Assembly: GCA_031213475.1 (NCBI GenBank)
Contig: JARUPZ010000017.1
Span: 9,437,587 to 9,501,586 of the forward strand
Source of the DNA: Nereocystis luetkeana
Taxonomy: Eukaryota > Sar > Phaeophyceae > Laminariales > Laminariaceae
Length of the DNA: 64,000 nucleotides
Reading direction: 5' to 3'
The notes under the pieces were generated by a model that was given only the letters and a program-made list of their open reading frames with translations, was not told where the DNA came from and did no database searches. Position 1 is the stretch's first letter, and each line of letters starts with the position of its first letter. Positions 45,191-57,183 of this stretch are shown here, in pieces. The position numbers were made by a program, and so were the translations under genes.

Positions 45191-46400
45191 TTATTCACCG
45201 TCCAAAGGCAGATTCAACAAGAACCTACGATGAGACTTAAAAGGGGTCGCAGCAAGGGATTTCGTCAAAATATCCGCGTGCTGCTCTCCCGAAGCTACGA
45301 ACTGAATGTCGATCTTCTTAGCACGAAGTAGCTCTCTGACAAAACGAAAACGTACGTCAATACGCTTACTCCGCGCAGAACTAAGAGGGTTCTCAGCCAA
45401 CGCTATGGCCCCCTGGTTATCCTCGAAAACCCGAACACATGATCCGCTTAGCCCTGGACAAATAAGCGTCAACACCGCGCCCGTAAACAAAGCTTCCTTC
45501 ACCCCTTCACCCAGGGCGACATACTCTGCTTCTGCTGTCGACAACGTAACACACCTCTGCGTGCTACTTGCCCAACTGACGGCCGCACCCCCTAGGATAA
45601 TTACCGTCCCCGATACCGAGCGCCTATCGTTCGACTTACCGGCATAATCAGCGTCACTATACGCTGTCAAATCCAATCCCGAACCCCGCACAAAGGTCAA
45701 TCCCATAAACCTGGTCCCATGGAGGTAAGCCATAATCTTCGAAACTGCCTTCCATTGCCTCTCCGTTGGGTTGTGGGAGTGGCGCGCCACAGCACGCACA
45801 GCGTTCGAGATGTCCGGCCTCGTCATGATCGACAGCCACATCAAGCTGCCCACAGCCTCCCTGTACGGCCAGTCTCCTCCAATTTCGCACTCCTCTCTTG
45901 GACCTAGTTCCATACCGGGGGTCGCGGGGATGTCAGAGGATGAGTTAACACCAAAACGATTCAGCATGCTCTCTATAAACGCCTTCTGCGTAATCTCCAA
46001 TGTTCCCAACTCCCAGTCGCATTTGAAAGCACAACCAATATATCAAGTCAGTCCGCCGAGGTTATTTGTGGGGGATTTCGTAACTAGCGCGGCATGAAAA
46101 TCTCTTCATGTCTCATCCGATCCTGCGATCACGATGTCATCTACATGGACGGCCATGATCACTTCTACCTTGCCGTCCACAACCATGCAAAAAACACACG
46201 GGTCAGACGTACACTGCTCCATACCGTACTCTACCACGGTTTCCACCAATAATCCGGCCCACTGCCGTCCGCTCTGCTTTAGACAATACAGTGATCTGTT
46301 CAAGCGGGCGATCCCTCCTGACATGTCACCACATCCACCGGGTAGTTTCATGTATATATCGGCGTCGAGTTTCGCGCGAACAAACGTTTGTGCGACCTCT
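45191..46400 (-). pseudogene. Copia element 2: RNase H and part of reverse transcriptase
   Basis: Near-identical to element 1: TAYSDADYAGKSNDRRSVSG, HADILTKSLAATPFKSH, and upstream HVDDIVIAGSDE, the YVDD-equivalent RT motif. Part of a broken element. Confidence 0.95.
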
Positions 46401-47456
46401 AGATAAAAACATCTTCAGACCATATTTTTGTTGGCAACAGTCGCCAGAATTTTAACTGACGCTGACGACGGAGTTGGTGCAAACGTTTGGAAGTAATCTA
46501 CATCCTGCACCTGGCTGAACCCTCAGCCACTAGTCTGGCCTTTGTCTATACTAGCATGCCATCCTTATCAGTCTTGTAGGTGAACACCCACTTCGCACGT
46601 ACAAGTTTCCGCCCTTGTGGCGGTGTTGCGGCTTCATATGTACCGGTCTTTTTGTGACCGTCCAACTCAATTTGCATGGCCTCGTGCCACGCCGCTTTAT
46701 ATCAGGAACGATCTACATCTGCTACGGACTGCGGGGGCGATTCTACGTCTTCCGGGAAACACTCGGCATGCACGTGCTCAACTCCCCTTTATTCTCCACG
46801 GCGGGTCCTCCGATCACCAATGCCACTGCGTCCTCCGTCGTCCATGACGTACGATTCAGGATGCTCCCAGGCGTCGTCGACCACTCATACGCTGCCGCAA
46901 GCAGCGCGTCTGCGGTTTCTTTATCCATACTGAGCTGTTTAACAGCAGGTTCACCCTCCAGGCGTTGGCTCTGACCCCGGGTCCGGCCCCATACTGTTGG
47001 AGAGAGCCGTCCCCAGCTGCTCAGCTTGTGTGCTGGTCTGCCCGACAGGATCGCGGGAGGACCCTCACCGTCCCCTTGGGCGGTGTCGGAGGCTGATGCT
47101 GCACCCGGGTCACTTTCGGTCCACTTGCCGGGACCGAGGAGGCGTCCGCGGCGCCCCCTTGAGACGAACCCATCGTCTCGGCTGTTTCCGCCCTCCCCCT
47201 CGGGGTCGAGGAGGCGTCCATGGCGCCTCTTTGAGACGAACCCATCGTCTCCGGTGTTTCGTCACCGGCCTCGCCGGCGGCAGGTACCTGATGTATGCGC
47301 TCCCGCATAGACGCGTCCAGGTCAAACCCCACGTCACGTCGAGGTCGTTCAAGTGAGCCAGACCGTCGTCCAGCTCATCCACCACCCCCCCACCACCTCG
47401 ATCCGACGTGCTCACGTCGTCCGCCTCGGACCCCTCCCTCGTCCGTTGACAGGGAG

Positions 47457-48500
47457 TCATGCGCCTGGGCAGGTACAGGTGGTGCAGGCGACACGCGTTG
47501 CCAGGTGACATTTCGCGTGATTAACATAGTACGTTGCCTCGTCAATACTCGTACTGAGTCTCGGGGGTAGTTGGGTGCAAGGCCAAGGTAAAAACATTCT
47601 CGTGCTTTCGCCTGTGACTTGCTTTCCCTCTTCACCTTGTAGTAGCCAGGCTTGAGGAAAGGTAGTAATACTACCGGGGGGGGGGCTACCATGCCACATC
47701 TCATGCGGCGACTCGCTCTCAGGGTTAGCTGTGGTTGCTGTGCGGTTCAAGGCGTCACACGCCCAGTGGGACGCTTCCGCCCACAATGACGCAGTGGCCG
47801 GGAGTTGCGCGCCGGGAAAAAGCTCTTTAGCCTGGATTCGGCCCGCCATTGCGGCCGTCTCGATCAAACCCAGCGCGCGCTCTGCTACTCCATTGAATTT
47901 GGGACTGTCGGCTGTCGTAAATTCCTGCTGGATCCCTCGTGATATACACAGGTCGCCAAACTTGCCCCCGCGGAATTCGCCACCTCCATCAGATCGGGCG
48001 ATTACCACCGTAGCAGGGACACCGTCAGCACGAGAATCCGCAAGGAACTGTTCGAACAATTCCGTGGCATCCGACTTGTGGCGCATAAAGTACACCCACG
48101 CATACCGTGACAAATCGTCGCGCACTACGAGAGTATACCGCTTCCTTCCGAGAGACTCTACCACCTTAGGCCCACTCAAATCCACAAAACCCTCCCAAGC
48201 TTCTTATCTTCTCGTGCGTGTGTGGACTGCTTGATGCCGTTGCGGAGACCCTTTGCCATGGAGCACCCTCTGCACTCCAGCAGCTCTCCCTCGAGGGCAA
48301 TCCTGTGCTGCTCCGCGGTCTTGCGAAATAGTACCTCGTGGGAGTGTCCAGCAGCGCAGTGAAAGTCATCGACCTTAATCGCAGACTTGTGGGGCGGTTG
48401 CCCCGGGGCGAGTACCTGGTACAGCACAGGCAGTTTCCCCACAACTACGGTCGACCCGGTAGCCGTACAGGCTGTAGAGGGTCCCACTCAGCGGAAACAC
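47457..48500 (-). pseudogene. Copia element 2: integrase part
   Basis: RKRYTLVVRDDLSRYAWVYF, RSDGGGEFRGGKFGDL and FNGVAERALGLIE; the HHCC-like region with CRGCSMAKGL lies upstream. Part of a broken element. Confidence 0.9.
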
Positions 48501-48743
48501 AATCGAACGCTCTGACTTGAGCCTGACTACAACCCCCGTGGGACGCCCTTCGAAAGTGTGGCCGTTTTTGACGAGAGTGGGCAGGAAAAACAGGTGGTAG
48601 CGGAGATCCGGCACGTGCGCAACATTCGTAAGCAGCACTTGCACGAGACCATTTCCGGACCGAAAGATAACGCGTATGTCACCGTAACCGTCGATCGATC
48701 GAGTGGATCCATCGGCAATTCGCAGTGTGAGGTTGCATTCTCT

Positions 48744-50453
48744 TTAGCTGATCATGCAATCCGCTGAAGGCGTCAGGTGAGTGGACGCACCACTCTCACA
48801 TATCCATGCCTCGTCTCCTACCTGCCGAGCAGGGTCCCCTTCCCCCGAACCCTCACCGTTCTGGCCTGTCTCCTCGGCCTCGGCCTTGGAAGCTGAGGCC
48901 TGGATCGTACCTTTCTCTTGGTCGTCGTCCCTTGCCCCACCCTCGCTCGCCACCGCCATGACAGCTTCTTCTTTCGATGAGGGGCAGACATCAGCAGCGT
49001 GCCCCCGCCCGTTGCATCGACTACATCGGTCCATGGGCGTGGGACACGCATCGGCAGAGTGCCCCCGTCCTTGGCATCGGCTGCATAGCTTCGCCGTGTA
49101 GTCGCTCCTCCAATGGCCCTTCCTGCTACACCTATGACACTTGCCCACTGGAGTACTTCCGCTGGTGGCTTTGGCGTTGCTGCCATTGCCACCAGCAGCC
49201 GCGGCCGAGCCACCACCGGCCTCGTTGGTGCCTCTTCCACCTCGTCTAGGCTGTCGTCGCCGTCCGCCGTTTTCTCTGCCATTGCCTCCACCTTGTCTGC
49301 GACCACCGCCACCGCCGCCAGCGTACATAGCATGGCCTGCGTGGCCAGCGTTGGACCCCTTCTTCCTATTTCCAGAACGTCGGTGATGCCGTTCTCGAAC
49401 AGCCTTGATGATGTCATCACGGCCGACGCTGTCACGTGATGCCAGGTTCCGAGCCTCCACCTCGTATTCAGCAGGCAGAGCGTCAATAAAGATGGTGTAC
49501 AGCATGTGGTCGTCTACTGACATTCCTGCTGCGCGCATTTCCGCGGCAAGATCCTCGATCCTGCCCCTCCCCTCGAGCGCGTTGCTCCCCGGCGCTATCC
49601 TAAAGCTATTTAAGCGCCTCGAGAGGTCCGACTTGGCCCCCGTCGTTTGAGGGCCGTACCACGCGAGGAGAGCGTCCCACGCTTGCCTCGGCGAGGTACA
49701 TCTGTGTAAAATGCTCTTGTCGCTCTTTCTTTTGAGCGCAGTCGACAGGAAATTCCACGCCAGAGTATGCACGTGCACACTTTCGCGGGTAAACCCCCTA
49801 GCGACAAGCATCGAGTTCTCAGTGTCCAATTCCCCTACGGGAATGTACTGCGGTGGATCTGACACGAAAGCAGACAAGAAACCAACTCCTTTGTCGTAAT
49901 ACCTAGTGTCTCTTGTCCAGGAGTTGAACTCAGGCTTCAGCCCACTAAACGATGGCGCAGGAGTATGTTTAAATGCCAAATGACGCGAGAGAGGTAGATC
50001 AAATCCACCACCCAACTCACCGCCAGGGTATGCACCCCATTCTCCAGTCCTCCCGGGCTGGTCTGGCTGACCCCTCGGTGGGCCAACCTCGACAGGCAAT
50101 GCAGTTCTTCCGCGTCCAGTTACTCCCAAATCTGGCGAGACGCCCTCACGCAAATTTGGCTGATGTTCTGCTGCAATATCCCGTGCCATGCCTACACCAG
50201 CAGCAGCAGCAGCAGGGGTTTCTCTTACAGCAGCGGGCACTATCCCACGCGGGATCTGCCCAACAGCAGCGCTTCCCTCAGCGCTGCCGGACTCCGATCG
50301 GCCGTTGTTCCTCGTGAACTCGGCCATCATGTCCCTCATGGCGTTCATCATCGACGCCTGACCGTGCTCAATCGCCAGCTTTACCTCGCGCCCCAGATCT
50401 TGAACTTCACCCGGAGAATCGTGCTCCACGTGAGCCGACCTCTCCGAAGGCAT
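48744..50453 (-). pseudogene. Copia element 2: gag and start of protease
   Basis: Long open frame beginning MPSERSAHVEHDSPGEVQDL, with a gag core (FKHTPAPSFSGLKPEF, YDKGVGFLSAFVSD), a Gly/Arg/Asn-rich linker, three CCHC knuckles (CHRCSRKGHW, CSRCQGRGH, CSRCNGRGH), and a protease-like WICESGASTHLTP at the end. Part of a broken element. Confidence 0.9.
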
Positions 50454-50499
50454 CTTGGCTTCTGGTACCAGCCAGACCTCAAACGTTCAATCACTAGTG

Positions 50500-50749
50500 T
50501 GTTCGTAGAGTCCAAACCTGGATGCCCTGACTACCAAGTGGGCTGATGAGATTATTTATAGTCGTTGTGTTAGAGGACAGAGGAGGAGAGAGAAAGCGGA
50601 GCCTAGCTCGTACCTGGTAGCTCGGAGCGGAGAACGGAGTGCTCGAGCTCTCCTCTTGAGCACAAGGCAACATTCACATTAGCGCTTGAGAAGATATGCG
50701 CAACCCTCTACGAGTTGTAACCGTCGCTGCTGGAACGATTCAACAAACA
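50500..50749 (-). repeat. LTR of copia element 2 (right)
   Basis: 250 bp. Differs from the other three LTRs at many sites and contains an extra TA-CCTGG-TA (50611-50619) exactly where the others have a plain TA. Confidence 0.95.
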
Positions 50750-50945
50750 TGCGGGACCCGTCGGGTGGCGCTACGTCCGTCGGCATATCCATATTTCCAT
50801 GTGATCCTGATGTGCCGCGCTCACGAGCCATTTTTATGTAGGGTTTTAATATAGGAGATTTTGTTGCACATCTCGGACCTTCCTATACTTTATCCAAGTA
50901 ATTAAAACACGGTTCCCCCCCCCCCGCAGAAAAAAAAGCGAACAA
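50750..50945. repeat. Repeat Y, partial inverted copy
   Basis: Reverse complement of 20470-20660: for example GTCGGGTGGCGCTACGTCCG and CTTTATCCAAGTAATTAAAA. Ends at the C-run near 50918-50929. The copia element 2 LTR abuts it directly. Confidence 0.85.
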
Positions 50946-50959
50946 AAAACTTAACGAAG

Positions 50960-51585
50960 GTAGCACACGACTAAAATTGCACCTGGTAGGTCGTACAAAC
51001 GTACAAACACACACCTGGAGGATGTATGTGCATATGATATTCATACTGCTATCAGTCGAACTGTTCCTGGTAGGTCGTACGGCAAGAGCTCTCTGGATCA
51101 TCGGGCCTATCTCTCTTGAATTCACGAGAGTGGAGACCTTCACCTTAGCCCCTACACATGTACAGGGCTAAGTTTCCCTGACCACCGCAGCAAACTATCA
51201 CACCGCTGCCTCCCGGCATGAAGCTGTGCAGTGCAAGCAGGTTATTATTTGGGTGAAAGCACCCTATGAAAGCTACGTTGGAACTGAAAACTACACAACG
51301 GCAGCTAACATGTCAGGACATAGCTGGTGTTATGGTCTTCTCGTACCCGGTACGTTGGCGTTTCACTTGTTTTGCCCGTTTTGTTATTCTCGTACCCGGT
51401 ACGTTGGCATTCCACTCGCTTTTCCCGGTATTGTCGTCTGTCCCCGTACGTTCGCACGTCGCTTGCTTTACACGTTAGGTTGGTTAAACATCATAATTCT
51501 GTCACTTACTTATATTAAATCAGAGGTGCCACTTGGTTGTACTGATGTAGTTGGGTTTAAAAACGGTATATGACACACATATAAG
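50960..51585. repeat. Dispersed repeat R2, copy B
   Basis: Matches 19535-19827 plus 20170-20440 without the SINE, so it gives the empty site for that insertion. Contains two TACCCGGTA words (51351, 51395) shared with copy A. Confidence 0.85.
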
Positions 51586-52665
51586 AGTTACGAATCGTAT
51601 TCGAGGCCTCTCCATAAAGAAGTACAAAACGGGTTAGACATACGATCGCACGTTGTTCATGCTGACCGTAAAATATGTGTTATTTTAATCATTCACACAC
51701 TCAGGCGTGTACCGATTTATCTCCGATTCAGGACCCTTCGGCCAAGTTTTAAAAACGATGTTCCCCGGTAAGTTTGTGTGTTATCATGTTTTCGAGTTCT
51801 TCGTAAAAAGTATGATACGAGTAGAAAAAACAATCCCACTTTAAGAGCGAAAACTTCGTCGAACATCCTTTCTGGAGCTAGCTGTCGTTTTTCAGCTAGC
51901 ATCGGTATATATATCCTGTTCTTATACGTCGTATGGTACATTTAAAGTGCTATTAATAGTGTGTTTGTTTCCTGTTGTATAATACACCCCAGAATAATAT
52001 TTATTAACAAACAGCTTATCTCGTGTGTGCTCTTACTAAAAAAAGTGTATTTGGTCTGTTACCAGACGCAAAAAAAACACGCAAGACATCACACCCCCTA
52101 GGATGTGTTGACACAGTGATTTTCGCGACAACGATGAGGTTCGATTGCCGAGCGATGCTGCTACAGAGATATGTCAACAAGATGTTTCCCAGGGCCGCCA
52201 TGTTCGTCCTGTGTGCACCCCTGCGGCCTGCAGTACGTAGTCTCAGAGAGACACGTCTCGAAAACTCGTCGCATGCATTATCCTGATAGCATACGGTATG
52301 TATGTGCGTATACAAGTATGTACAAACCTGGTATAAAGTACAGACGCATGCTACAGTAGCGGTACGCAATTTGTTTTTGAGGCTCCTCACTCGAGGACCT
52401 CTAGACCTCACCCCTAAACTGACTTACTTGGAGAAAAATGAAGACGCAACTAACTCGATGAATAATTCCATATATATGGTCTAGGCACACCAAATGTGTC
52501 GTTTTGCAAATTTATAATGGCGTTCCGATGATTTTGGGCCCGTCACTCGGAAAATAAAACAGATAAATAAAAATTCAAATGTGTTTTTAATACCTCTATC
52601 GTAGAACGCGTATGCGTAGTAGGTACCTTGTAATTTGTTCTTAGCAGCAGTCGTGCTGTACTGTT
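51586..52665. other. No gene recognised
   Basis: AT-rich. Open frames at 51717-51941 (minus) and 52016-52411 (minus) have no recognisable family. Confidence 0.45.
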
Positions 52666-52669
52666 AACA

Positions 52670-53176
52670 TTGAGTTTCCCGTGTTTTTTATACACGCAAG
52701 CATCTATCTGTTGTCTTCACATTAAACCATTATTTCTACTCAGTTACATTAATTTAGCACACCCAGTGTTCGTCCTGGTTCCTTACCCAGCAGAGATACG
52801 TACTAATGATGCGGTCATAGACTGCTGTGATATAGAGAAGAGTAAATATATATACGAAAATAAATCATTAAGGGGGAACGCAGATGAAATAAATGTCAAC
52901 GTATCGGGTACGGGACCACAACAACACGAGCCAGACCAAAAATACACTGAGCACAAAAATAAGTATCAAACGAAACAGAGTACTGGCACAATTGACGCAA
53001 GGAGATCAGAACGGCCCAATGGAGGAACTACATACCAGTGCGGGCTCAATCAAGAAGGGACGAAAAACTGCTGCACGGATCAAGCAATACAATACAAAAG
53101 GGAGGGATTCACCGGCAGAAGGATGGCGGTGGGGCGAAGGAAACAAAGAGAAAACGAAGGACTAAAAGCAAAATAA
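52670..53176 (+). other. Unassigned open frame of 168 codons, partly repeat-derived
   Basis: The first 40 codons (CCLHIKPLFLLSY) are related to the minus-strand frame of repeat R1 (LHIKPFFLHVD), so this part is an inverted, diverged R1 fragment. The remainder is polar (Q, K, R, N rich) with no recognised domain. I do not assign a function; it may not be a gene. Confidence 0.3.
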
Positions 53177-53404
53177 CTATTATAACTTAATAGAAGAGAG
53201 AAGAGAGAACAGAGAAGGGCGTACTCAAGGCGGTGGCAGTAACGCGGGTTTTCGTCTCTGCTGTGAAACTGATTCGAGACCATTGCCACACCTTCTGCCG
53301 CCTCATTCGTACTATATCAGTGTCACGCGCCAGGACTGTCGTTATCGCGTCCCCCTCCCATTCATTGAGCAACTCAACAAGAAACAAACATAAACTTGTA
53401 GAAC

Positions 53405-55500
53405 TCAATGACTAGTCGAACCGATACCTTGCCACCCGATCTTGATCATATTTTTCTGCCTTCGTCGACAGCTGTATATGTACGGCTGCTGCCCTCCCCC
53501 GCGCCGTTCCTCAAGTGTGTGATGTAGCCAGCTCCTCTCCGCCTTGCCCCTGTGCCACCTCGCCATGAAACGGTCCGCCGCTAACCCTATACGGCCGATA
53601 CTACTGCCCACTCGTCCTGACCGTCCTCGGCTATAGCGCGTGGGTCATTCGGAGGCTTGAAAACGCTAGGGTCGTCAGCTAGAAATTGGCCCAGTCATCT
53701 ACTGGTTGACCTAGTCGCGTGTTCTCCCCACCAGCCATCCCCCCGAAACACCTGACGGGTCAGCCGCTCATTGGTCGTCCGCTGTTCACCCCCCGTAAAG
53801 AGGAGGCGTCGTTTGCAGATGGTCCTCTCAACACTCTCACGTTGTACCTTCTGGAAGGATTTAGCATACCACATAAGGTGGTCCGTGCATTGTCGGCGTT
53901 GGAGGCCTATGATCCGTAGAAAGAGCTGGTGATGTGCCGTCCGGAGCTCAGCGAACTGTGCCTGGCCACGGATTCACGCCACACACCCATACAGCAGGGT
54001 CTCCATCACCTCGGCCTTTACCGGTAGCATTCGCACCTTTGGAATGAGCGGGTCCCGTATGGCACAGCTCCCGTTTTAACCGATTGCAGCATGCCCTTGC
54101 GAATCGGATTCAGCGTATGATGTGTGGCGTGTTGTCAGCCCGTGCAACCACACGACGTCCCAGGTATAAAAATAGCTTCGTCTGTCTATACCTCTGGCCC
54201 GCTGCTGTGACGCCAAGCGGCAAGGTTCAGAGTCCCTGGCTCGGTGTCCGCAGCAGCATGGTGTCCGTTTCGAGTTTGGATACGATGAGGCCTGCTGCTT
54301 CGAAAAGTGTCACAATGACAGCCATCATCTTCGCAAGGCCTTTCGCTGACTCAGATACATGCCTGCATCGTCCACGTACATCATACCCCATATTTCCTCC
54401 ATACACATGCTAGTGGGTCAAGCTTCACCCCGTCCTCCCCGAGGTCCTCCGCGATGTAAACCAAACGCTTAAATGTACTCAAGAACACAACCCATAAGAT
54501 CCATCGCAGATTGAGGAGTTCCATGCTAAAAGGGGTTCTAGTAGTAGCGTATTGGGATATCTGGGTAATGTGGGCCCACCAATGCCACTCGTTACTAATA
54601 GGTGTAGCTCTATATGAGGTGAATCGACTCGACAGCTCGGATATAGTATAAGATGAGTTCCGTGCTGTTGTCTGGAGTCAACCACGCCTTCCCGTGCCAG
54701 CTGAGTCTATACCTTTAGAGATCAATTAACACAAACCCCTCGAAAACTCTGGTTCCTCACTGAAGCGTACCAGCACGGCATGTATCTCAGCAGCGAAGAA
54801 GACATTGCACAGAATCGGCGATCTCACACATCCTTGTCGCAGCCCCTGAGTGATGTCAAACCATTCCAGGTGTTCACCGTCATCCGTACGCATGCGAGCT
54901 CGCATCCCTCCGTGGAACTGGCGGATAATGGCTAGCATCTTATCTGGTACGCCGACGCGTGCGAGCACTACCCGCAACAGCTCTCAGTCGACGGGGTCTT
55001 ATGTTTATTGCAGGTTGAAGACGCACATGTACAGGCGGGGGATTCTAGCTCGTCCGAGGTCTTGCAGTCGGCGTACGATCAACGGCAGGTCGACTGTTGA
55101 TAGTGCTCGGCGAAAGCCGCACTGTGGCGCGAGGGGTATCCCTTTAATCTCGCAGTAATTGCTAGGGCGGGACGTCAGCATTTTCAGCAATGTGTTTCTG
55201 AATGGGCAACAAGCAAAACCCCTTGATTATTGCTGCAATCAAAGCGATCCTTCTTTTTATTGAGGAACTTCAAGGTCACTTTTTTCCCATGCTGGGGGGC
55301 GTCACCCGTTCTCCACGCATTGGCAAGTGAGTAGGGAAAGTACCGAGTGAATTCAAGGTGGCAGCGTTTCAGCGACTCGGATGCAAGGGAGTCCGGTTCC
55401 ACCGCTTTCCAGTTTGGCATACCCCGGATTACCGCCATCATGTCATCCATGGAAGTTCGTCTCCAAGCGATGGTTTCAACGGATGTTTTGGAAATAGGGC
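53405..55500 (-). pseudogene. LINE reverse transcriptase (non-LTR retrotransposon), decayed
   Basis: Reading leftwards: DDMMAVIRGMPNWKAVEPD (about 55440), LKMLTSRPSNYCEIKGIPLA and QCGFRRALSTVDLPLIVRRL (about 55190-55080), [20 protein letters not shown] and [18 protein letters not shown] (about 54930-54830), MMYVDDAGMYL with the catalytic YVDD (about 54380), and a C-terminal RFMARWHRGKAERSWLHHT (about 53560). It carries several stops and frame changes, including near 55190, 54990 and 54720. Same style as the endonuclease at 1-1128, so probably the same LINE clade. No poly-A tail or target duplication could be set. Confidence 0.85.
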
Positions 55501-55860
55501 GCAGATGGTTAAGCCAAGAGTATGGGATTTCTTGGTCAGGAGGGTACTATCACTCAGAGGGCATTTGGCCATATTATTTGCAGGCCCAGAGTTGTACTAC
55601 CTCGGAAAGATGGCATGGGAGGGGATCGATTTAACGTGCGTGGGCTCTGCTGGAGCTTGGGGTATGTCGATCACTGTAAAACACGGATGCACCAAACTGA
55701 GAACTTGTGATTGAGCACCGAGAACTTGTGAACTCCTGGCACGGAACGATTGCTCTAACACACGGAACACTCGCCCTAAACGTATAAAACATTATCCGCA
55801 CGCTCGTGAGTCACCCAGGGTTCTACACTATTTCACGTTTCCGTGGCATGCGTCAGGGCC
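55500..55860. other. No feature recognised
   Basis: Sequence 5' of the minus-strand LINE. Frames at 55358-55714 (plus) show no family signature. Confidence 0.4.
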
Positions 55861-56040
55861 CCACCCATGGCATACCATGGCATCCCCACGGCATCTCGTT
55901 GAGTGGCTTATGGTTCCATGGCACGCCATGGGTGGTGCCCGGAATGCCATGGGTGGTACCATGGCAACCTCCGCGGTAACTACCACGGCACTCCATGGCA
56001 GCCCCATGGCATGTCATGGCAACCCCCATAACACCCCAAT
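55860..56040. repeat. CCATGGCA-rich simple repeat
   Basis: About fourteen occurrences of CATGGCA/CCATGG/CACGGCA words at short irregular intervals, forming a G/C/A/T-balanced, self-complementary microsatellite-like tract. It runs directly into the telomere-like tract. Confidence 0.8.
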
Positions 56041-56052
56041 GTCCACGGCACC

Positions 56053-56070
56053 TAGGTTAGGGTTAGGGTT
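56053..56070 (+). repeat. Short interstitial telomere-like tract (TTAGGG)n
   Basis: CTAGGTTAGGGTTAGGGTTA, two full TTAGGG units with partial neighbours. Too short to be a chromosome end; it may mark a repaired break. TTAGGG is the telomere unit of brown algae and many other eukaryotes. Confidence 0.6.
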
Positions 56071-56214
56071 ACACACACCTACTCCTTCGACTTGCCTGAT
56101 CCCCGGGAGCATAACACGTCAGACAGTACAACGGAAGTGCACGCTTTGTCATCGTGCCTCACGGGTAGAACAGGTCAATACACAGCTATACAAAGTCGTG
56201 ATGCGCAAGGGGCG

Positions 56215-56305
56215 GTTCCCGTGACTTGGCTCCCCCGTCGGAATCAAACCTGGGCCTGATAAAGGAATGCCATATATCCTAACCCTTGGACTACCAGGGC
56301 GTGTC
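56215..56305 (-). mobile_element. tRNA-Glu-like sequence: tRNA pseudogene or SINE head
   Basis: On the minus strand CCCTGGTAGTCCAAGGGTTA (A-box region) is followed 35 bp later by GGTTTGATTCC (B box, one base off GGTTCGATTCC). Spacing and D-arm match a tRNA of the Glu/Gln style, but acceptor ends do not pair well and the anticodon loop is not convincing, so I do not call a functional tRNA. Confidence 0.55.
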
Positions 56306-57180
56306 GCTTGCTCTGCTTGCATGTCTGCTTCTTCAATCAACTGGATGCTCGTATACCGGCTTCCACTGTGCGTGCACACATGCTCCTTTCGCATTATCGA
56401 AAAGAGTGTATCTCTAATATACCTGTACACGTTCACAACAACTTTGTACTTTTGGGAGACATTGATACCACTTGTGCAACGTAATTTTCCAAGTCAAACC
56501 CATATGCGTATACCAACGTCTCGCCCACACGCACGCGCATATTGTACTGCTGCAATGTACTCCAACAAGCCACTACCGCTGTAAGTATACCAGATACGAG
56601 AAAGTCTTGTTGTCCTCGAAATTGCTGTAGGATCGCCTCGTCATTTGACAACCCTACATAAAATGTCGCCTGCGGAGGGTGGTTGTCTGTAGTAATATTT
56701 TTTGTCGATTATTTAAATTCAAAATGTCGAACAAATATTGGTACAGTACAAGTAGCATACGATTACGGCACAACTGCAGCGTGTGCACACATAAGTAGCA
56801 CAACAGAATCTCGAGGACGTGTGTTTTCGAAAAACCGTGGTTTCACTCAAAACGGCTCAACACAGCGACTAGGACGTACATGCAAAGATTAGGTAGTATA
56901 ATCAAGATACAATCTGGAAAATTATGCAACGTTGTGAATTCATCCCCGTTTTTATACTTGAAAATTACATGGAACACCCAACAATGCGGGCGAAATCGTA
57001 CAAGAGCTCGAATCGCGATCGACGCTGTACTGCGTTCGCTACGCCCTCCTGAAGAGAGACACCTCGTTTGTCTGTCGCATACACCACCATCTCGGCGCTA
57101 CCGGGTGCTACTGGTGGCGCCGTTGCTGTGGCGCTGCGCTCTCGGCGACGACGAAGGGAAGATACGCCAGAGGTGATGGC
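56305..57180. other. No gene recognised
   Basis: Mixed sequence with short frames only. Repeat ends of the downstream transposon may lie here but were not identified. Confidence 0.4.
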
Positions 57181-57183
57181 CAA

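Larger units (their letters stand above)
44633..50749 (-). mobile_element. Ty1/copia LTR retrotransposon, element 2, broken fossil with mismatched ends
   Basis: Same family and orientation as element 1. LTRs at 44633-44875 and 50500-50749. Parts: gag with knuckles 48.74-50.45 kb (still one long open frame of 569 codons), protease and integrase about 47.45-48.7 kb, RT about 45.9-47.4 kb, RNase H about 45.19-45.7 kb. About ten breaks in pol. Flanks differ (GCCCC left, TGCGG right), so there is no target duplication. The two LTRs are only about 87-88 percent identical, with the right one the more divergent. This fits recombination between two copies and not a simple insertion. Confidence 0.95.
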
